From: Simmondsia chinensis
Lineage: Eukaryota; Streptophyta; Magnoliopsida; Caryophyllales; Simmondsiaceae
NCBI GenBank assembly: GCA_018398585.1
Contig: JAGTTD010000008.1
Coordinates: 4,166,501 to 4,230,500 of the forward strand
Reading direction: 5' to 3'
DNA length: 64,000 nt
The notes under the pieces were generated by a model. It made no database searches. It was not told the origin of the DNA and was given only the letters and a program-made list of their open reading frames with translations. A program made the position numbers and the translations under genes. This document shows, in pieces, positions 1 to 10,280 of the stretch (within the stretch, counting starts at the first letter, position 1; each line of letters begins with the position of its first letter).

Positions 1-836
1 GGCTCTGGTCGGGGTCGTGGCGAGCGTGGTCACAAGGGTTGTGGACGCAAAAACAACAATCGTAATAGGAACTCCGAGGGTCGGGGTGGTCCACACAGTC
101 AACCCCACCAATCATCCGGTACAGGTATGGCTCCCACTGGTGGTCCTCCTCCGTATCTGCGAACTGGGGTCGCAACTCAGGTATGAATTCTCATCGGCCT
201 CATGATGGTATTCTCGGTGTTGGTCCATTGGTTTATTAAATTTGTCATCAAGCAGGTCATGCTGCCTCTCTTGGCCCTCATCGCTATGTTAACTCTGACC
301 TTTCACAATCTTTATCAGCCATGTCTGTCAATGATTCTGCTGATCCTACATGGTATCCTGACTCCAGGGCGTCTAATCATATGACTTCCAACTCCGGTAT
401 TTTAACTAAATATGCTGTTTATCGTGGATCAAAATTGATTCAAGTTGGCAATGGTTCTTTGCTACCAGTCACTCACGTTGGTTTTTCAAAAATTCACACT
501 AAAACTCGCGACCTGTTGCTCCCTCATGTTATGTTGGTTCCTAGTCTCACAAACAACCTATTGTCTATTAAACAGCTTTGTCGTGATAATAACTGTGTTG
601 TAGAGTTTGATTCTTCTTCTTTTTGTGTCAAGGAAAAGTTTACGGGGACACCCCTCCTCAGGATACACAGTGAAGGACCCCTCTATGGGTTTTCTCCGCA
701 CCCTACTGGACTTATAGCACGGACTATCCCGGCTGAACTCTGGCACAAGCACTTAGGTCATTTAGGAAATTATGTTTTGGATACTTTACGCACCCGCTCT
801 TTGATTACTTCTATTTCTAGTGCTAGCTCAATATGA
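1..836 (+). pseudogene. Copia gag tail, protease and GAG-pre-integrase fragment
   Basis: The first 200 bases encode a Gly/Arg/Asn-rich basic stretch typical of a gag C-terminus. A zinc knuckle is recognisable near 235-290 (CHQAGHAAS) but its first Cys codon reads Tyr and a TAA sits just before it. From 321 a 171-residue frame carries the aspartic-protease signature as DSRASNHMT, with Arg in place of the expected Gly of D-S-G, so the protease is probably inactive. It ends with LWHKHLGHLGNY, the GAG-pre-integrase His-rich motif. The frame stops at 834, before the Cys pair of the integrase zinc finger. Confidence 0.85.
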
Positions 837-1015
837 CACTGTCATGCATGTTGTTTAGGAAAGTCGCGTTGTTTACCATTTTGGCGTGTATTACATATTA
901 TTATTCGCCTTTACACGCAATTTGTTATTATGTGCAATTTGTTGTGTCTGATTCTGCTTTTCGTTGTTATGTGCAATTTGTTGATGATTATACACAATTT
1001 GCCTAGCTTTATCCG

Positions 1016-1580
1016 ATGCAAAGGAAGGACGAAGTGTACTTCATCTTTTCTGATTTTAAGGTGCTTGTCAAAAATCAGTTCAATATCAAAATTAAATGTT
1101 TTCAAAGTGATGGAGGCCGTGAGTTTGACAATAGGTCCATGGCTACCCTTTGTCGCACCCATGGTATTCACGTCCGCCTCTCCTGTCCTGATACTCCAAA
1201 ACAAAATGGGGTGGCGAAACGAAAGCATCAACATCTAAGTGAAATGATAAGGACCCTACTTTTTCAGGCGCTTCTTCCACCTAAATTTTGGGTTGACACT
1301 ACCTGCAAAGCTTGCTACATTATAAACCGGTTACTGACTACAAACTTACAAAATCTCTCTCTGTTTGAAAAATTATTAAAAAAAGGCGCCTGACTATAAT
1401 GCTTTTTGGGTCTTTGGGTGTGCATGTTATCCCAACATCACATCTCATACCCCTCATAAGTTGGCCCCACGCTTAGTCCCCTGTGTCTTCATTGGGTGTG
1501 CGGATCGTCACAAGGGGTATCATTGCTTAGACCCCACTACTGGTCGTGTCTACATTAGTCATCATTCACTTTGTTGAGCA
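1016..1580 (+). pseudogene. Copia integrase core fragment
   Basis: The frame at 1016-1393 reads through an rve-type integrase core. SDGGREF carries the second catalytic Asp. The third catalytic position lies in NGVAKRKHQH, where the expected Glu of NGVVERKH has become Lys. The reading shifts frame near 1390 and resumes as FGCACYPN and FIGCADRHKGYHCLD up to about 1580. The segment 837-1015 between the pre-integrase motif and this core is AT-rich, with a direct repeat of TGCAATTTGTT, and has lost the first catalytic Asp region. It is a dead integrase. Confidence 0.83.
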
Positions 1581-1768
1581 TTTATTCCGGACCTAGTCTC
1601 TTGTTTTCATGCGCTGCAGACGCAAGCCGTCGTGGACATTCCCCTACCGAGTCTTGTTTGACTTACTCCATGCACACGGTCGCACCTAATGACGTAGTGC
1701 GGCTTTTGGGTGTGTCGGGCTTGGGACCTCCCCAGCCTACGCCACAGTGAATCCTTGCTGCCTCCCTT

Positions 1769-1789
1769 CCCCCCCCCCCCCCCCCCCCC
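1769..1789 (+). repeat. Poly-C tract (21 C)
   Basis: An uninterrupted run of 21 cytosines sits in the linker between the copia integrase and RT pieces. Its length may be unreliable in assembly. It puts the flanking frames out of register. Confidence 0.9.
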
Positions 1790-1822
1790 TCTTCTTCGGC
1801 TGCATCACCCGCCCTCGTCACC

Positions 1823-2780
1823 GTGGTTTCAACGTCTAAGTCGGGTCCTGTTAACGACTCAGGGGATGCACACCCAGTTCCCATGGTGACCTCCTCGGAC
1901 GATCACCTCGAGTCACCTACTACCTCCACTGCCGCAACCTCCCCTTCGAATGTACACCCCATGCACACCCGCATCAGGGACGGGATATGCAAGTCTAAAC
2001 ACATACTGTCTCTTAGCTCTATTGTTGTGGTACAGGAGCCTACATGTTTTTCACAGGCCATTAAAAACCCTCAGTGGCAGGAAGCCATGGCTGAGGAGTT
2101 CAATGCTCTTATTCAAAACCAGATATGGGACTAAGCTCTTGCATCGCCCTCTCAAAATATGGTCGGTAGTACTTGGAAGTACAAGGTCAAGTATAAACCT
2201 GATAGGTCTATTGATCGCTTCAAGGCCCTCCTTGTCGCTCAAGGCTTTCATCAAGGTGAGGGCCTTGACTACTTCGAAACCTTTGGCCCTATTGTCAAAC
2301 CCACCACCATCATGTTCACACTTGCTCTTGCTGCCAGTCATAAGTGGTGCATTCACCAACTTGATGTCAAAAGTGCGTTTTTACATGGTTTTCTCAAAGA
2401 AGAGGTATACATGTGTCAACCTCCGGGGTTCATTCACCCTAAATTCCCATTGCACGTATGCTGCCTGCGTAAGGCCCTGTATGACTTCAAACAGGCACCT
2501 TGAGCTTAGTTTCCTAGGTTTAGCACATTCCTCTACAGTCTTGGGTTCTACTGTAGTAAGGCTGATCCCTCTTTATTCATACATTGGTCCCCCAGTAGCA
2601 TTGTCTTCCAGGTTTTGTATGTGGATGACATTATTCTTACTGGCTCTGACTCCTCTCTTCTTACCCGCCTCATTGCATATCTCTCCACTCATTTTACCAT
2701 GAAAGACCTTGGTCCTCTTCATTACTTTCCACACTTACCGGACATGGCCTGTTTCTTTCTCAACATAAATACACCCTGGA
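1823..2780 (+). pseudogene. Copia reverse transcriptase fragment
   Basis: Three frame-shifted pieces make up an RVT_2-type reverse transcriptase. The 1823-2134 piece holds a Ser/Thr-rich linker and the pre-RT motif WQEAMAEEFNALIQNQIW. The 2159-2503 piece carries TWKYKVKYKPD, LDVKSAFLHG and YMCQPPGF and ends at FKQAP with a TGA. A third frame at about 2575-2745 carries the catalytic box VLYVDDIILTGSD and MKDLGPLHYF, and then stops. The YVDD residues are intact, but the frameshifts rule out a functional enzyme. Confidence 0.86.
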
Positions 2781-2901
2781 TCTACTAAGTAAGCATGACA
2801 TGCTTGAGGCTAAACCTGTGCAAACTCTCTTACCGGCTCAGGTCCAACCATCTATGTCTGACGGGTCTCCCTGACCCGACCCGACCAAGTTTCGCAGTGC
2901 G

Positions 2902-3551
2902 GTGGGTGCCCTCCAATATCTCACCATGACCTGTCCAGATATAGCATATGCAGTTAACCGTGTGTCTCAGTTCATGCACTCTCCCACTACTTCCCATTGG
3001 CAAATGGTTAAATGCATCCTACGATACTTAAGTTCACGCCCGATCATGGCCTCATTATCACCTCGAGGTCATGCACCTCTGTCACTGCTTATGCCGACGC
3101 TGACTGGGGTGGTTGCCCTGACACCCGTTGCTCTACCATGGGCTTCGCCTTGTTCCTAGGTCCTAACCTCATCTCGTGGCATACAAAGAAGCAGCCTACG
3201 GTTGCTAAGTCTTCCATTGAGTCCGAATATCATGCTGTAGCTAAGGTTGTTGCTGAATGTGATTGGACTAGATACCTTATGCATGACCTGGGCCTGCACC
3301 ATACTAGACCGATACTTGTCTACTGTGATAATGTCTCCGCTATCTACCTGGCTGCAAATCCAATTTCTAATGACCGCAGCAAGCATGTTGATGTTGATTT
3401 CTATTACGTTCTTGAGAAGGTTGTTAAGGTTATATCCAGGTTCGATACACACCAACTACCAAATAGGTTGCTGATATATCCACCAAAGGATTGGCTACTG
3501 ATCGCTTCCGCTTCCATAAAGCCAATCTGCACATGGGTCCCCCTCGCATAG
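2902..3551 (+). pseudogene. Copia RT C-terminus and RNase H fragment
   Basis: Two overlapping frames cover this part. 2902-3159 reads [18 protein letters not shown], the conserved end of copia RT. The frame from 3012 reads RNase H motifs: [13 protein letters not shown], the SSIESEYHAVAK helix, YCDNVSAIYLAANP and the RSKHVDVDFY block. The first RNase H Asp and the ESEY Glu are present. The usual DIFTK end motif is lost to a final frameshift near 3440. The stop at 3549 is followed within 15 bases by a purine tract. Confidence 0.86.
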
Positions 3552-3563
3552 ATTAACGGGGCG

Positions 3564-3715
3564 TATTAAAGATATATTTTATATACTTATGTATTTCTGT
3601 TATGTTGCCTAAGGGCTCTTATCTAATTTCCCCCTTCTAGGTCTTCTCTATAAATATATGCCTTAGCAACCCTATTGGGTATGCTTTACTAACCTATATT
3701 CTCACACCTTCTTTC
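3564..3715 (+). repeat. Partial 3' LTR of the plus-strand copia element
   Basis: The tract AACGGGGCG (3555-3563) looks like a polypurine primer. The next bases, TATTAAAG, would be a TG-start LTR with G mutated to A. A TATA-like box (CTATAAATATATG) lies near 3649-3661. The LTR end was not found because the sequence runs into the minus-strand gag-like frame, so this LTR is probably truncated. Confidence 0.5.
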
Positions 3716-5431
3716 ATCATTGAATCTCCGATCGCCTTGCCCCGGTGGTCGTTCCCGTCGTCGGCCACTACATCACCGAAATCCACTACTTGATCGATGT
3801 CAACCCCGATCTCTACGCTGGCGTCATCCTTCTCTTCGCTTTCAGAGCTCATATTCGAACTTTGAGGTTCCAGTACCTTGGCGTTTGTGCTATTGGTGTC
3901 CACCCCAATCTCTGAACCAGTGTTGTCGTCCAAAATCACTAGATCTCCCATCATAACTTGATCCTCTTCCAAATCAGTAATCAGGTCTCCCACCACAACT
4001 CGATCCTCTTCCAAATTAGTACTCAGGTAACTTCTATTCATAGATCTCCACTCTTCTCGTGCCTAGGGGTGTGAACGAGCCGAGTCGAGCCGAGCACCAT
4101 CTTGTTCGAACTCGAGTTCGATATGCGTTAACGAGTTCGAGTTCAAGCTGAGCTTTAAATGAGCTTTCAAATCTATGTTCGAACTCGGTTCAATAAGGAA
4201 CAATTATTTTCGATACTCGGCTCGAGTCGAGCTTATTAACGAGCAAAGCTAATCGAGCTAATTTTTCTTAATCGAGCCCAATCGAGCTCATTTTATTATT
4301 GAGCCTAATCGAGTTCTTTATTTATGTGAATCCTAATAAATCTCATTTGCATTATCGAACTGAGCTCATTATCGAGCCGAGCTCATTAACGAGCTTGATT
4401 AGATTTTACTACAGCATAGTCAACTTGTAATATAAATATAATCCAAAGAGAGAAAAAAAAAATCCAATATAATATTAAAGCCCTTTCAAAGACATTTAAT
4501 TCACCTAAAATATTATATAGTTATATTACATACAATATCATCCAAAAAATAAAATTCATATGACCACATCAACAAGTTAGCCAAAATAAATCTTAGAACT
4601 ATTGTGACATCCACCAAGTTCTTTTTTCAATAATTACATCCACCAAATCTAAGCTTTCATGCCAAAATAAATCTATTCTTCTAAACAAAAGAAAAACTAA
4701 TATAAACACAAATGAAAATAGTAACTATATATTTTTCTAAAATATTACACAAAGTCCCAACTCCACCCTGATCTACAGCTTCCTCTCTTTTTCAAAAACA
4801 TCTACATCTACTCATCATATTCAGTAGCATAGTAGCAACTATATTTTTTTTATAATAATAGTAAATAAAAATTATAATAATATGACTTACCTAAACACTT
4901 TAGAACTCCAATGTTTGTTATTTATTATTATTTTTTTTTCCTCTTAGATTGATAAAGAAGCAAAGATTTATAATATTCAAGAGTTGAAGAAGAGTTAAAG
5001 TTAAATTTTGAGAGAAAAATTTTGAATATTTTAGGGGAAAAACTGAGTAAGTCTTTGAGCGGGAAGAGATAAGTTGAAGAAAGAAAAGAAGCCGGACAGA
5101 CAAAAGACTTTTGATTTTGAGCTTGCGTGTGTGTGTAAGCTTCCCCCCATCAATTCATTAAGAGGCAACAAAATCCCTGACATAAAGTTTGAATAATGAC
5201 ATTTAATATTATTATTTTATTAAATTATTAATATAAAGTGTAATATTATATATAAAAAATAATATATATTTAGTGTTATAAATATAATTATTTGTTAATA
5301 ATTATATTATATATTAAATTTGTATACAATAATTTTATATATTTGATAAATGAGGTTAAAAAGATTTCTTATTTAGATAATCTAACATTTAGGTATATAC
5401 AATGATTAAAATATTTTAATGTTTTAAAGTC

Positions 5432-5913
5432 ACTTAGGTACTATCCAACTTGATTAGGTGCATTGCATTTTGATAATAACTCATTGAAGTTTAGATGAAA
5501 ACTGCTAAATGTGGTACATGATTACCGTACTCATAAATTATCTAAAGTCAACCATGACTCACCATTAAAAATTTTTCTTGGTAATTTTTGTCCAACTTTA
5601 TATTATAACTAAGTTGACCAAAAGTAATTTGCCAAGGACGAAATTGACATAAGTATATATTGACTAAATTGATACAATAAATTATTAAGAAAAAATTGAT
5701 AATAAATTAAGTATAATGATTTATGATAAAAATTCCATATTTTTTTATATTTTATTATAAATACGGACCCTGCAATGTTAAATTCTTGGATCTGCCACTG
5801 GATTTAGGTATTATCCAACTTGGTTAGGTGCATTGTGTTTTGATAATAACTCATTAAAGTTTAGACGGAAATTGCTAAATACGGTACATGATTACCGTAC
5901 TCATAGATTATCT
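5432..5913. repeat. Direct repeat of about 112 bp (5432-5543 and 5802-5913)
   Basis: Both copies contain TAGGTATTATCCAACTTGGT-like starts, TGATAATAACTCATT and GTACATGATTACCGTACTCA, with roughly one mismatch in ten. The spacer of about 260 bases is AT-rich. The duplication lies inside the larger TIR element. Confidence 0.8.
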
Positions 5914-6197
5914 ACATCTTAGGTATGTAGGTAATCTTAAGTGTGGGTTTTGCAGTAAATAGAGTGAAATTATTTTTGATTCGGCTCATCTTGAAGTTAG
6001 GTGGAGTTCGAGTTGGAGCATAACATGTTTCATCTGTTTTAATTTCTAGTTAATCAGATTATTACATTTTGCGTCTCCATGTATTTCAAATCAGATAGAT
6101 CAATGAATTTAAGTCAAACCTCGAGTTAGATAGCACCGAGTTTTAATCTAGTGGAGAAGTTTTAAACAAAGAGTTGGAATCATAACTCCATATTACA

Positions 6198-6308
6198 GAT
6201 AGGAAAAGAGGTAGAGGCCGGCCTAAGAAAAGTTGGATGGAGACGATCCGACAGGATCTTGCCTATCTCAATCTAAACGAAGAGATAGCCCTCAAAAGAG
6301 CTCAGTAG
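6198..6308 (+). pseudogene. RTE-type LINE ORF2 C-terminal fragment
   Basis: Plus-strand translation gives RGRGRPKKSWMETIRQDL followed by LNEEIALKRAQ and a TAG. This is the conserved C-terminal tail of plant RTE-clade LINE ORF2 proteins. Nothing upstream in the same frame looks like reverse transcriptase, so only the 3' end was inserted or retained. Confidence 0.75.
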
Positions 6309-6424
6309 AGGAGTAGTGTTGTTGTAACTAATATAGCGGTATAGGAGTATCCAGCATTCATAGAACACGAGGATGCCTATAGCCTGATGCATATACGCAA
6401 AGTATAGCATTGATGGGTGGCTCA

Positions 6425-6665
6425 GGGCTCCTAGGGTTGGTTGGAGATAACTCGAAAGATGGGAAGAGGATAAGAGACCGGCCAAAAAGGAGTTGCTTGG
6501 AGACTCACCACTGCCCTTGTAACGAGATGAAAATAACCCCATAGCATAGTCGGGAAGAGATGAAAATGCCGGCCAAATAAAAATTGGATAGAAATTTGAT
6601 TTGACAAGATCTTGCCTACCCTAATCTAAATAAAAAGATGGCTCTAGTTTAGAGCTTAGTGTAGG
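6425..6665 (+). repeat. Two further decayed RTE LINE 3' ends
   Basis: At 6457-6520 the sequence again encodes an RDRPKRSCLETHH-like version of the RTE tail. At 6560-6660 a third, frame-broken version reads GATGAAAATGCCGGCC, then AAGATCTTGCCTACCC and a remnant of the AGAGCTTAGTG ending. With 6198-6308 this makes three related 3' ends in 470 bases. Confidence 0.55.
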
Positions 6666-6774
6666 ATTATTATATGGGTAAGCGCCCATAAGATGCTTGT
6701 ATGCTCGTTTGCATACACACATCATAGATGTACATTGGTCAATTAGTGGTCCTAAGATCAACTTTGCCATAAAA

Positions 6775-7135
6775 TAAAATATAAAAATAATTTAAATGAA
6801 AAATAATTCAAAATAAGTTGCATATAGTTATAATTGTGAAAAACTAAAAAGTAGAGATATTTACTTTAAATTAATTACTTAATCAAAATTTCTTCTCAAA
6901 TTCATCATAAAAACAATTTTCCTCCCAAAATAAAAATTTTTTTGGATCTAAACCAAAATTTAAATTTGGTTGGGGGGATTTTGGGAGACAAATTATTTTT
7001 AGGATGAATTTGAGAGGGTATTTTGATTAAGTATTTAATTTAAAATAAAAATTTTTACTTTTTAGTTTTTATAATTATAACTGTATGTAAATTATCCTAG
7101 GTCATTTTTTATTTAAAATATTTTTTAGGTTTTAT
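6775..7135. repeat. AT-rich inverted repeat (fold-back), arms about 160 bp
   Basis: The left arm contains CATATAGTTATAATTGTGAA then ACTAAAAAGTAGAG and CTTAATCAAAATTTCTTCTC. The right arm carries the reverse complements around 6990-7090 (GATTAAGTATTTAATTTAAA, TACTTTTTAGTTTTTATAAT). The centre is near 6950. The palindrome is MITE-like, but no clean target duplication was identified. Confidence 0.65.
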
Positions 7136-7599
7136 AAATATGATTAATTTGTAAATATGATTAATTTTGTTATTTTTTTCATAAGTAGTGAATTTAATTA
7201 ATTTTAAACCACTTGGTTGACTAGATGAGAATTTTATTAGGAGTAGGGTGACCATTTTTTTTTAAATTTGAGTTGGGTGACTAATTTGTTCATTTTAAAT
7301 AACCTGGGTGATTAATTAGAACTTTTTTAAAAATTTGGTAATTAAATCTTCTAAAATTTAAATTAGGTGACTAAAAGATCAATATTTGATCACTTTAATA
7401 ATCAAACGAAGACTTTTATTTTATTTTTTTGTCTAAGAGACTATATATATATATAAATATATATACAAGCTCTTGGCATAAAAAAGGCTGCACTAGCCCA
7501 AGCGGAGACAAGTCCACGCCTCGATACTCAAATTATATCATTCCAAAGGTCAAATCAAGCATTGGAACGTGACAAGTTATATTTATATTTCAGTTATTT

Positions 7600-8345
7600 T
7601 CTTCATCCCCCTTTTTATATTTACACCTTAATTTTTTTAGTCTCTTATTTTCGTTTTTAATTTTGTACCAATTTTTTTGTCGTCCCTTTTCTACATTTAC
7701 ACCCAAATTTTTTCACTTTTCTTTTTTTATTTTTAACCTTTTCCCGTTTTCTCTATCCTTTTAGTTTTAATTTTGCACTAATTTTATTTCTCTCTCATCC
7801 CCTTTTTATGTTTACACCCTAATTTTTTGTACTTTTTTGGGTGTAAATATGGAAAGAAAGTAGAGAAAAAAATTAGTAAAATGTTAAAAATAGAAGAGAG
7901 ACAGTAAAAAAAATTTTGGGGCATAACTATAAAAAAGAGAGTAGAGATGAAAAAAATTGGTAAAACGTTAATAAAAGTAAAAAATTTGAGGTATAACATA
8001 AAAAGGAGAAGAAAAAATAATAAAATATTAAAAAGAAAAGAAGAGAGAGTGAAAAGAATGAGTAGAATGTAAAAAAGGGATAAGAGAGAAAAAACTGATA
8101 AAAGGTTAAGAAGAAAAAGTCAAAGAGTAAAAAAATTAGAGTGTAAATATAAAAAAGGGATTAAAAAAGAGAGGAGAGAGAGAAAAAAATCTAGAGGATA
8201 AACGTACACTGGGGAAGAGAGAGAAAAATTGGTGAAATATTAAAAAAATGAAAGTAAAAAAAATTTAGTTAAAGATTAAAAAGAAGAGGAGAGAAAAAGT
8301 TTTAAAAAATTGGGATGTAAAGAGAGGAGAAAGAAAAAATTGAGG
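7600..8345. repeat. Pyrimidine/purine strand-switch array of degenerate ~80-bp units
   Basis: From 7600 to about 7830 the plus strand is T/C-rich, with repeated words such as TTTACACCCTAATTTTTT and CACTAATTT. From about 7835 to 8345 the same words appear as reverse complements (AAAAATTGGTAAAATGTTAA, GGGTGTAAATATAAAAAAGG), repeated five or more times at intervals of roughly 70-90 bases. It looks like a diverged tandem array with one inversion point, not coding. Confidence 0.6.
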
Positions 8346-8445
8346 TTTAATTTAAGGCATTGATCAATCTTATTTAAGATTTAACGGTATAGACTTAATT
8401 TTTTTTTCATATTTTTATGAAAATTTCATTCTCATTCTAGTCGCT

Positions 8446-8448
<3 letters not shown>

Positions 8449-8490
<42 letters not shown>
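8449..8490. repeat. (TA)n microsatellite
   Basis: About 21 uninterrupted TA units, followed by CACCCACACAC, inside the TIR element. Confidence 0.95.
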
Positions 8491-8493
<3 letters not shown>

Positions 8494-9054
8494 CCACACA
8501 CGGGCAAATACAGTATCCATTGTATATTTTGACTATTATTAGCGAGTTTTTAAGAAACATTTATCAAGCTCTTTAACGAGCCTTTATCGAGTTAGATCAA
8601 TCATTTTATCAAGCTCTTATCGAGCCTCTATCGATCCCTTATCGAGCCTTTATCGATCCCTTATCGAGCTGTTCATGAACACTAATAATCCGAACACTAC
8701 TCTGTTCGAGCTCGGCTTGATAGCCTCATCGAGCCAGCTCGAACTCGGCTCGATAAGATATCGAGCCTTAAAAATGAACATGAACAAGTTTTAATCGATT
8801 TCAAACACGAGTAGTTTATCGAACGTTTGGTTTATTTATACCCCTAGTGCCTCTTTACAGCTAACCTGAAATTCATCCAATCTTTTTACCATTTTTTCAC
8901 ACTTCCTTTGCATGTCCAATAAATCAACCACAACCACTTGACTTAGTGCGACATCCATTGTTACCAATTGATTTTAATCGAGGACTAATTTAAGGCATTT
9001 AATCAAGCACCTTATGTGCAGAACGAACAATCAACAATTGAACCTAGGATAGGT

Positions 9055-9068
9055 TGCTCTGATACCAA
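9055..9068 (-). promoter_or_regulatory. Primer binding site for initiator tRNA-Met (minus element)
   Basis: The minus strand reads TTGGTATCAGAGCAA, complementary to the 3' end of plant initiator tRNA-Met, two bases from the LTR edge at 9070. It marks the 5' end of the LTR element whose gag-like ORF starts at 8958. Confidence 0.85.
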
Positions 9069-9069
9069 T

Positions 9070-9560
9070 TGTGAGCAACTCGAATCCAAATCAAGAACTC
9101 AATCAATGAATCCAATAAACTCAATCTTGTATCAAACCAAGAAAATTGTATAGTATATTAATAGGTATATGCTCTATAATTGAATAACTACTCATGTACA
9201 AGTATGAACTCTATAGGAATAGCAATGAAAGGGGAGAAACATAGAAGAAAGGGGAGGGAGACATCGAAGAGATTTGAGAAAGAGAAAGAAACACACACAT
9301 AATCACATATAATCTCATCCAAGTCCTAATCCCTATTTATATATAGAAAATATCTAAAAGTGGGTGACTAAGCATGCCACCTAGGCAGTGATGTGGCAAC
9401 CGCAAGACTAGGTCGAATGAGAGGTTCGGGATTAGACCCGGTAATATTTGTGTGGATACCCGTAATCCTATTTTGGCTCTGATGTAGTGGGAATGGCTCT
9501 AGCCAGTAAACCGCACAACTTGGTTTCTGCATGCAACTCAGGTGGCTTGGTGTCAGCTGG
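9070..9560 (-). repeat. 5' LTR of a minus-strand LTR element, outer edge uncertain
   Basis: The LTR edge next to the primer site begins TGTGAGCAACTCG on the plus strand. A TATA box on the minus strand (CTATATATAAATAGGG, 9332-9347) gives the transcription direction and separates U3 from R/U5. The outer boundary could not be fixed, and no partner LTR is visible because the element's left side is truncated near 3694. Confidence 0.6.
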
Positions 9561-10280
9561 GGAACTTGGTGGTACCGCCAAGCACTGCTTTACGCAGTCA
9601 ACGCGCAGGGATCTTGGGATTGACAGCTAATCACGGTAATCATGGGACCATTATGGCAAGAGAATCAAGCTTGATTTGGGAGATACGATTTTATTTGTTT
9701 TAGTTGCGATTTTATTTGATTTATTTGAATTTTGAATTGTGTTTTTCCCGCTTTCTTCTTCCTCTATTTAAAGGGAGATTTAGGTCTAGCCAAGTTCGGT
9801 TTTCTAATTTAAATTCTCAAATTGCTTGGTTTTTACTCGTTTCTCAACCTGTGAGAAGTCGAGACTATCACATCTTTGTAATTTTGTTATTTTCTTTATA
9901 AGATTCAAAGGGAAGGCTGTTGAATCTTCCCGTAGCCCTTATTTTCCTATCAGGGGCTGCATGACGCTCGTATCACACCGAGCACTAGTAAAGTTGTCAA
10001 TCCACCAAAGGAGCAGTGCGCCGCATGAGAATACAAATGGGAACAAAGGACAGACAGAAGTGGGGCCTGAGGTCGATTTGATGATGGAGAGAAGTAGTGA
10101 AAGTTGGGGTTACTCTCACACAGATTGAATTGACAAAGTGTGGCGGAGCACTTGGATTTTTGGTGGCGGAGCCATTTGGAGAAGATGAACAGTGCCGCAT
10201 GAGAGAATATTGAGGATTTTTCTGCTGTTTTGAGACTAGAATTAGGGTTAGGGTTAAGGAAGGTAATTAGGGTTTATTTG
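9561..10280. other. Unassigned LTR-like and leader sequence
   Basis: Around 9617-9980 there is a plus-strand LTR-like segment: a TGACAGC start, a TATA-like CTATTTAAAGGG at 9763-9774, T-rich text and a possible ...TATCACA end. No target duplication or partner LTR supports it. From 9997 to 10200 the minus strand has a 67-residue frame (start MRHCSSSPNGSATKNPS) that could be the start of gag belonging to the primer site at 10281. It matches nothing I recognise. Confidence 0.35.

Larger units (their letters stand above)
1..3715 (+). mobile_element. Degenerate Ty1/copia retrotransposon, 5' end outside window
   Basis: Domains appear in copia order on the plus strand: Gly/Arg-rich gag tail, decayed zinc knuckle, protease, GAG-pre-integrase, integrase, reverse transcriptase and RNase H, then a purine tract and a partial 3' LTR. 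At least six frame changes or stops break the polyprotein. RT wording such as LDVKSAFLHG and YMCQPPGF, and the domain order protease-IN-RT-RH, place it in Ty1/copia, perhaps the Ale/Retrofit lineage (inference). The 5' LTR and start of gag lie left of the window. Its right end abuts a minus-strand gag-like frame, so the end coordinate is approximate. Confidence 0.88.
4064..8846. mobile_element. Terminal-inverted-repeat DNA element with CGAGC-rich subterminal regions
   Basis: The ends are inverted: TAGGGGTGTGAACGAGCC on the left and, on the other strand, TAGGGGTATAAATAAACC on the right. Direct GTGCC copies flank it (4059-4063 and 8847-8851). About 350 bases at the left and 300 at the right are crowded with CGAGC/GCTCG words in opposite orientations, as in the subterminal transposase-binding arrays of hAT and CACTA elements. 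No transposase frame was found, so it is non-autonomous. The interior has accumulated LINE ends, a fold-back repeat and low-complexity arrays. The TIR resembles hAT termini, but a 5-bp duplication is short for hAT (usually 8), so the superfamily is uncertain. Confidence 0.65.
3694..8958 (-). pseudogene. Gag-like N-terminal ORF of a minus-strand LTR element, split by an insertion
   Basis: Reading the minus strand from ATG at 8958, a frame runs to 8852 and is interrupted by the 4064-8846 element plus one 5-bp target copy (GTGCC). It continues in the same frame from 4063 to a stop at 3694. Removing 4788 bases (a multiple of three) keeps the frame open across the junction. The product is charged and acidic, with a heptad-like start (VVDLLDMQRKCEKMVKRLDE) and two near-repeats around NLEEDRVVVGD and DLEEDQVMMGD. 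No conserved domain is recognisable. Position about 95 bases after a tRNA-Met primer site makes it the gag leader of an LTR retroelement (inference). It may be cut short at 3694 by the neighbouring copia LTR. Confidence 0.6.

Noticed and set aside
1950..2702. 250-residue plus-strand frame overlapping the first copia RT
   Set aside because: It is an out-of-register reading of copia RT, whose true motifs lie in the neighbouring frames at 2159-2503 and 2575-2745.
10228..10262. Telomere-like AGGGTTAGGGTTAAGG
   Set aside because: Only two or three imperfect units in an LTR-leader context. Plant telomere repeats are TTTAGGG arrays.
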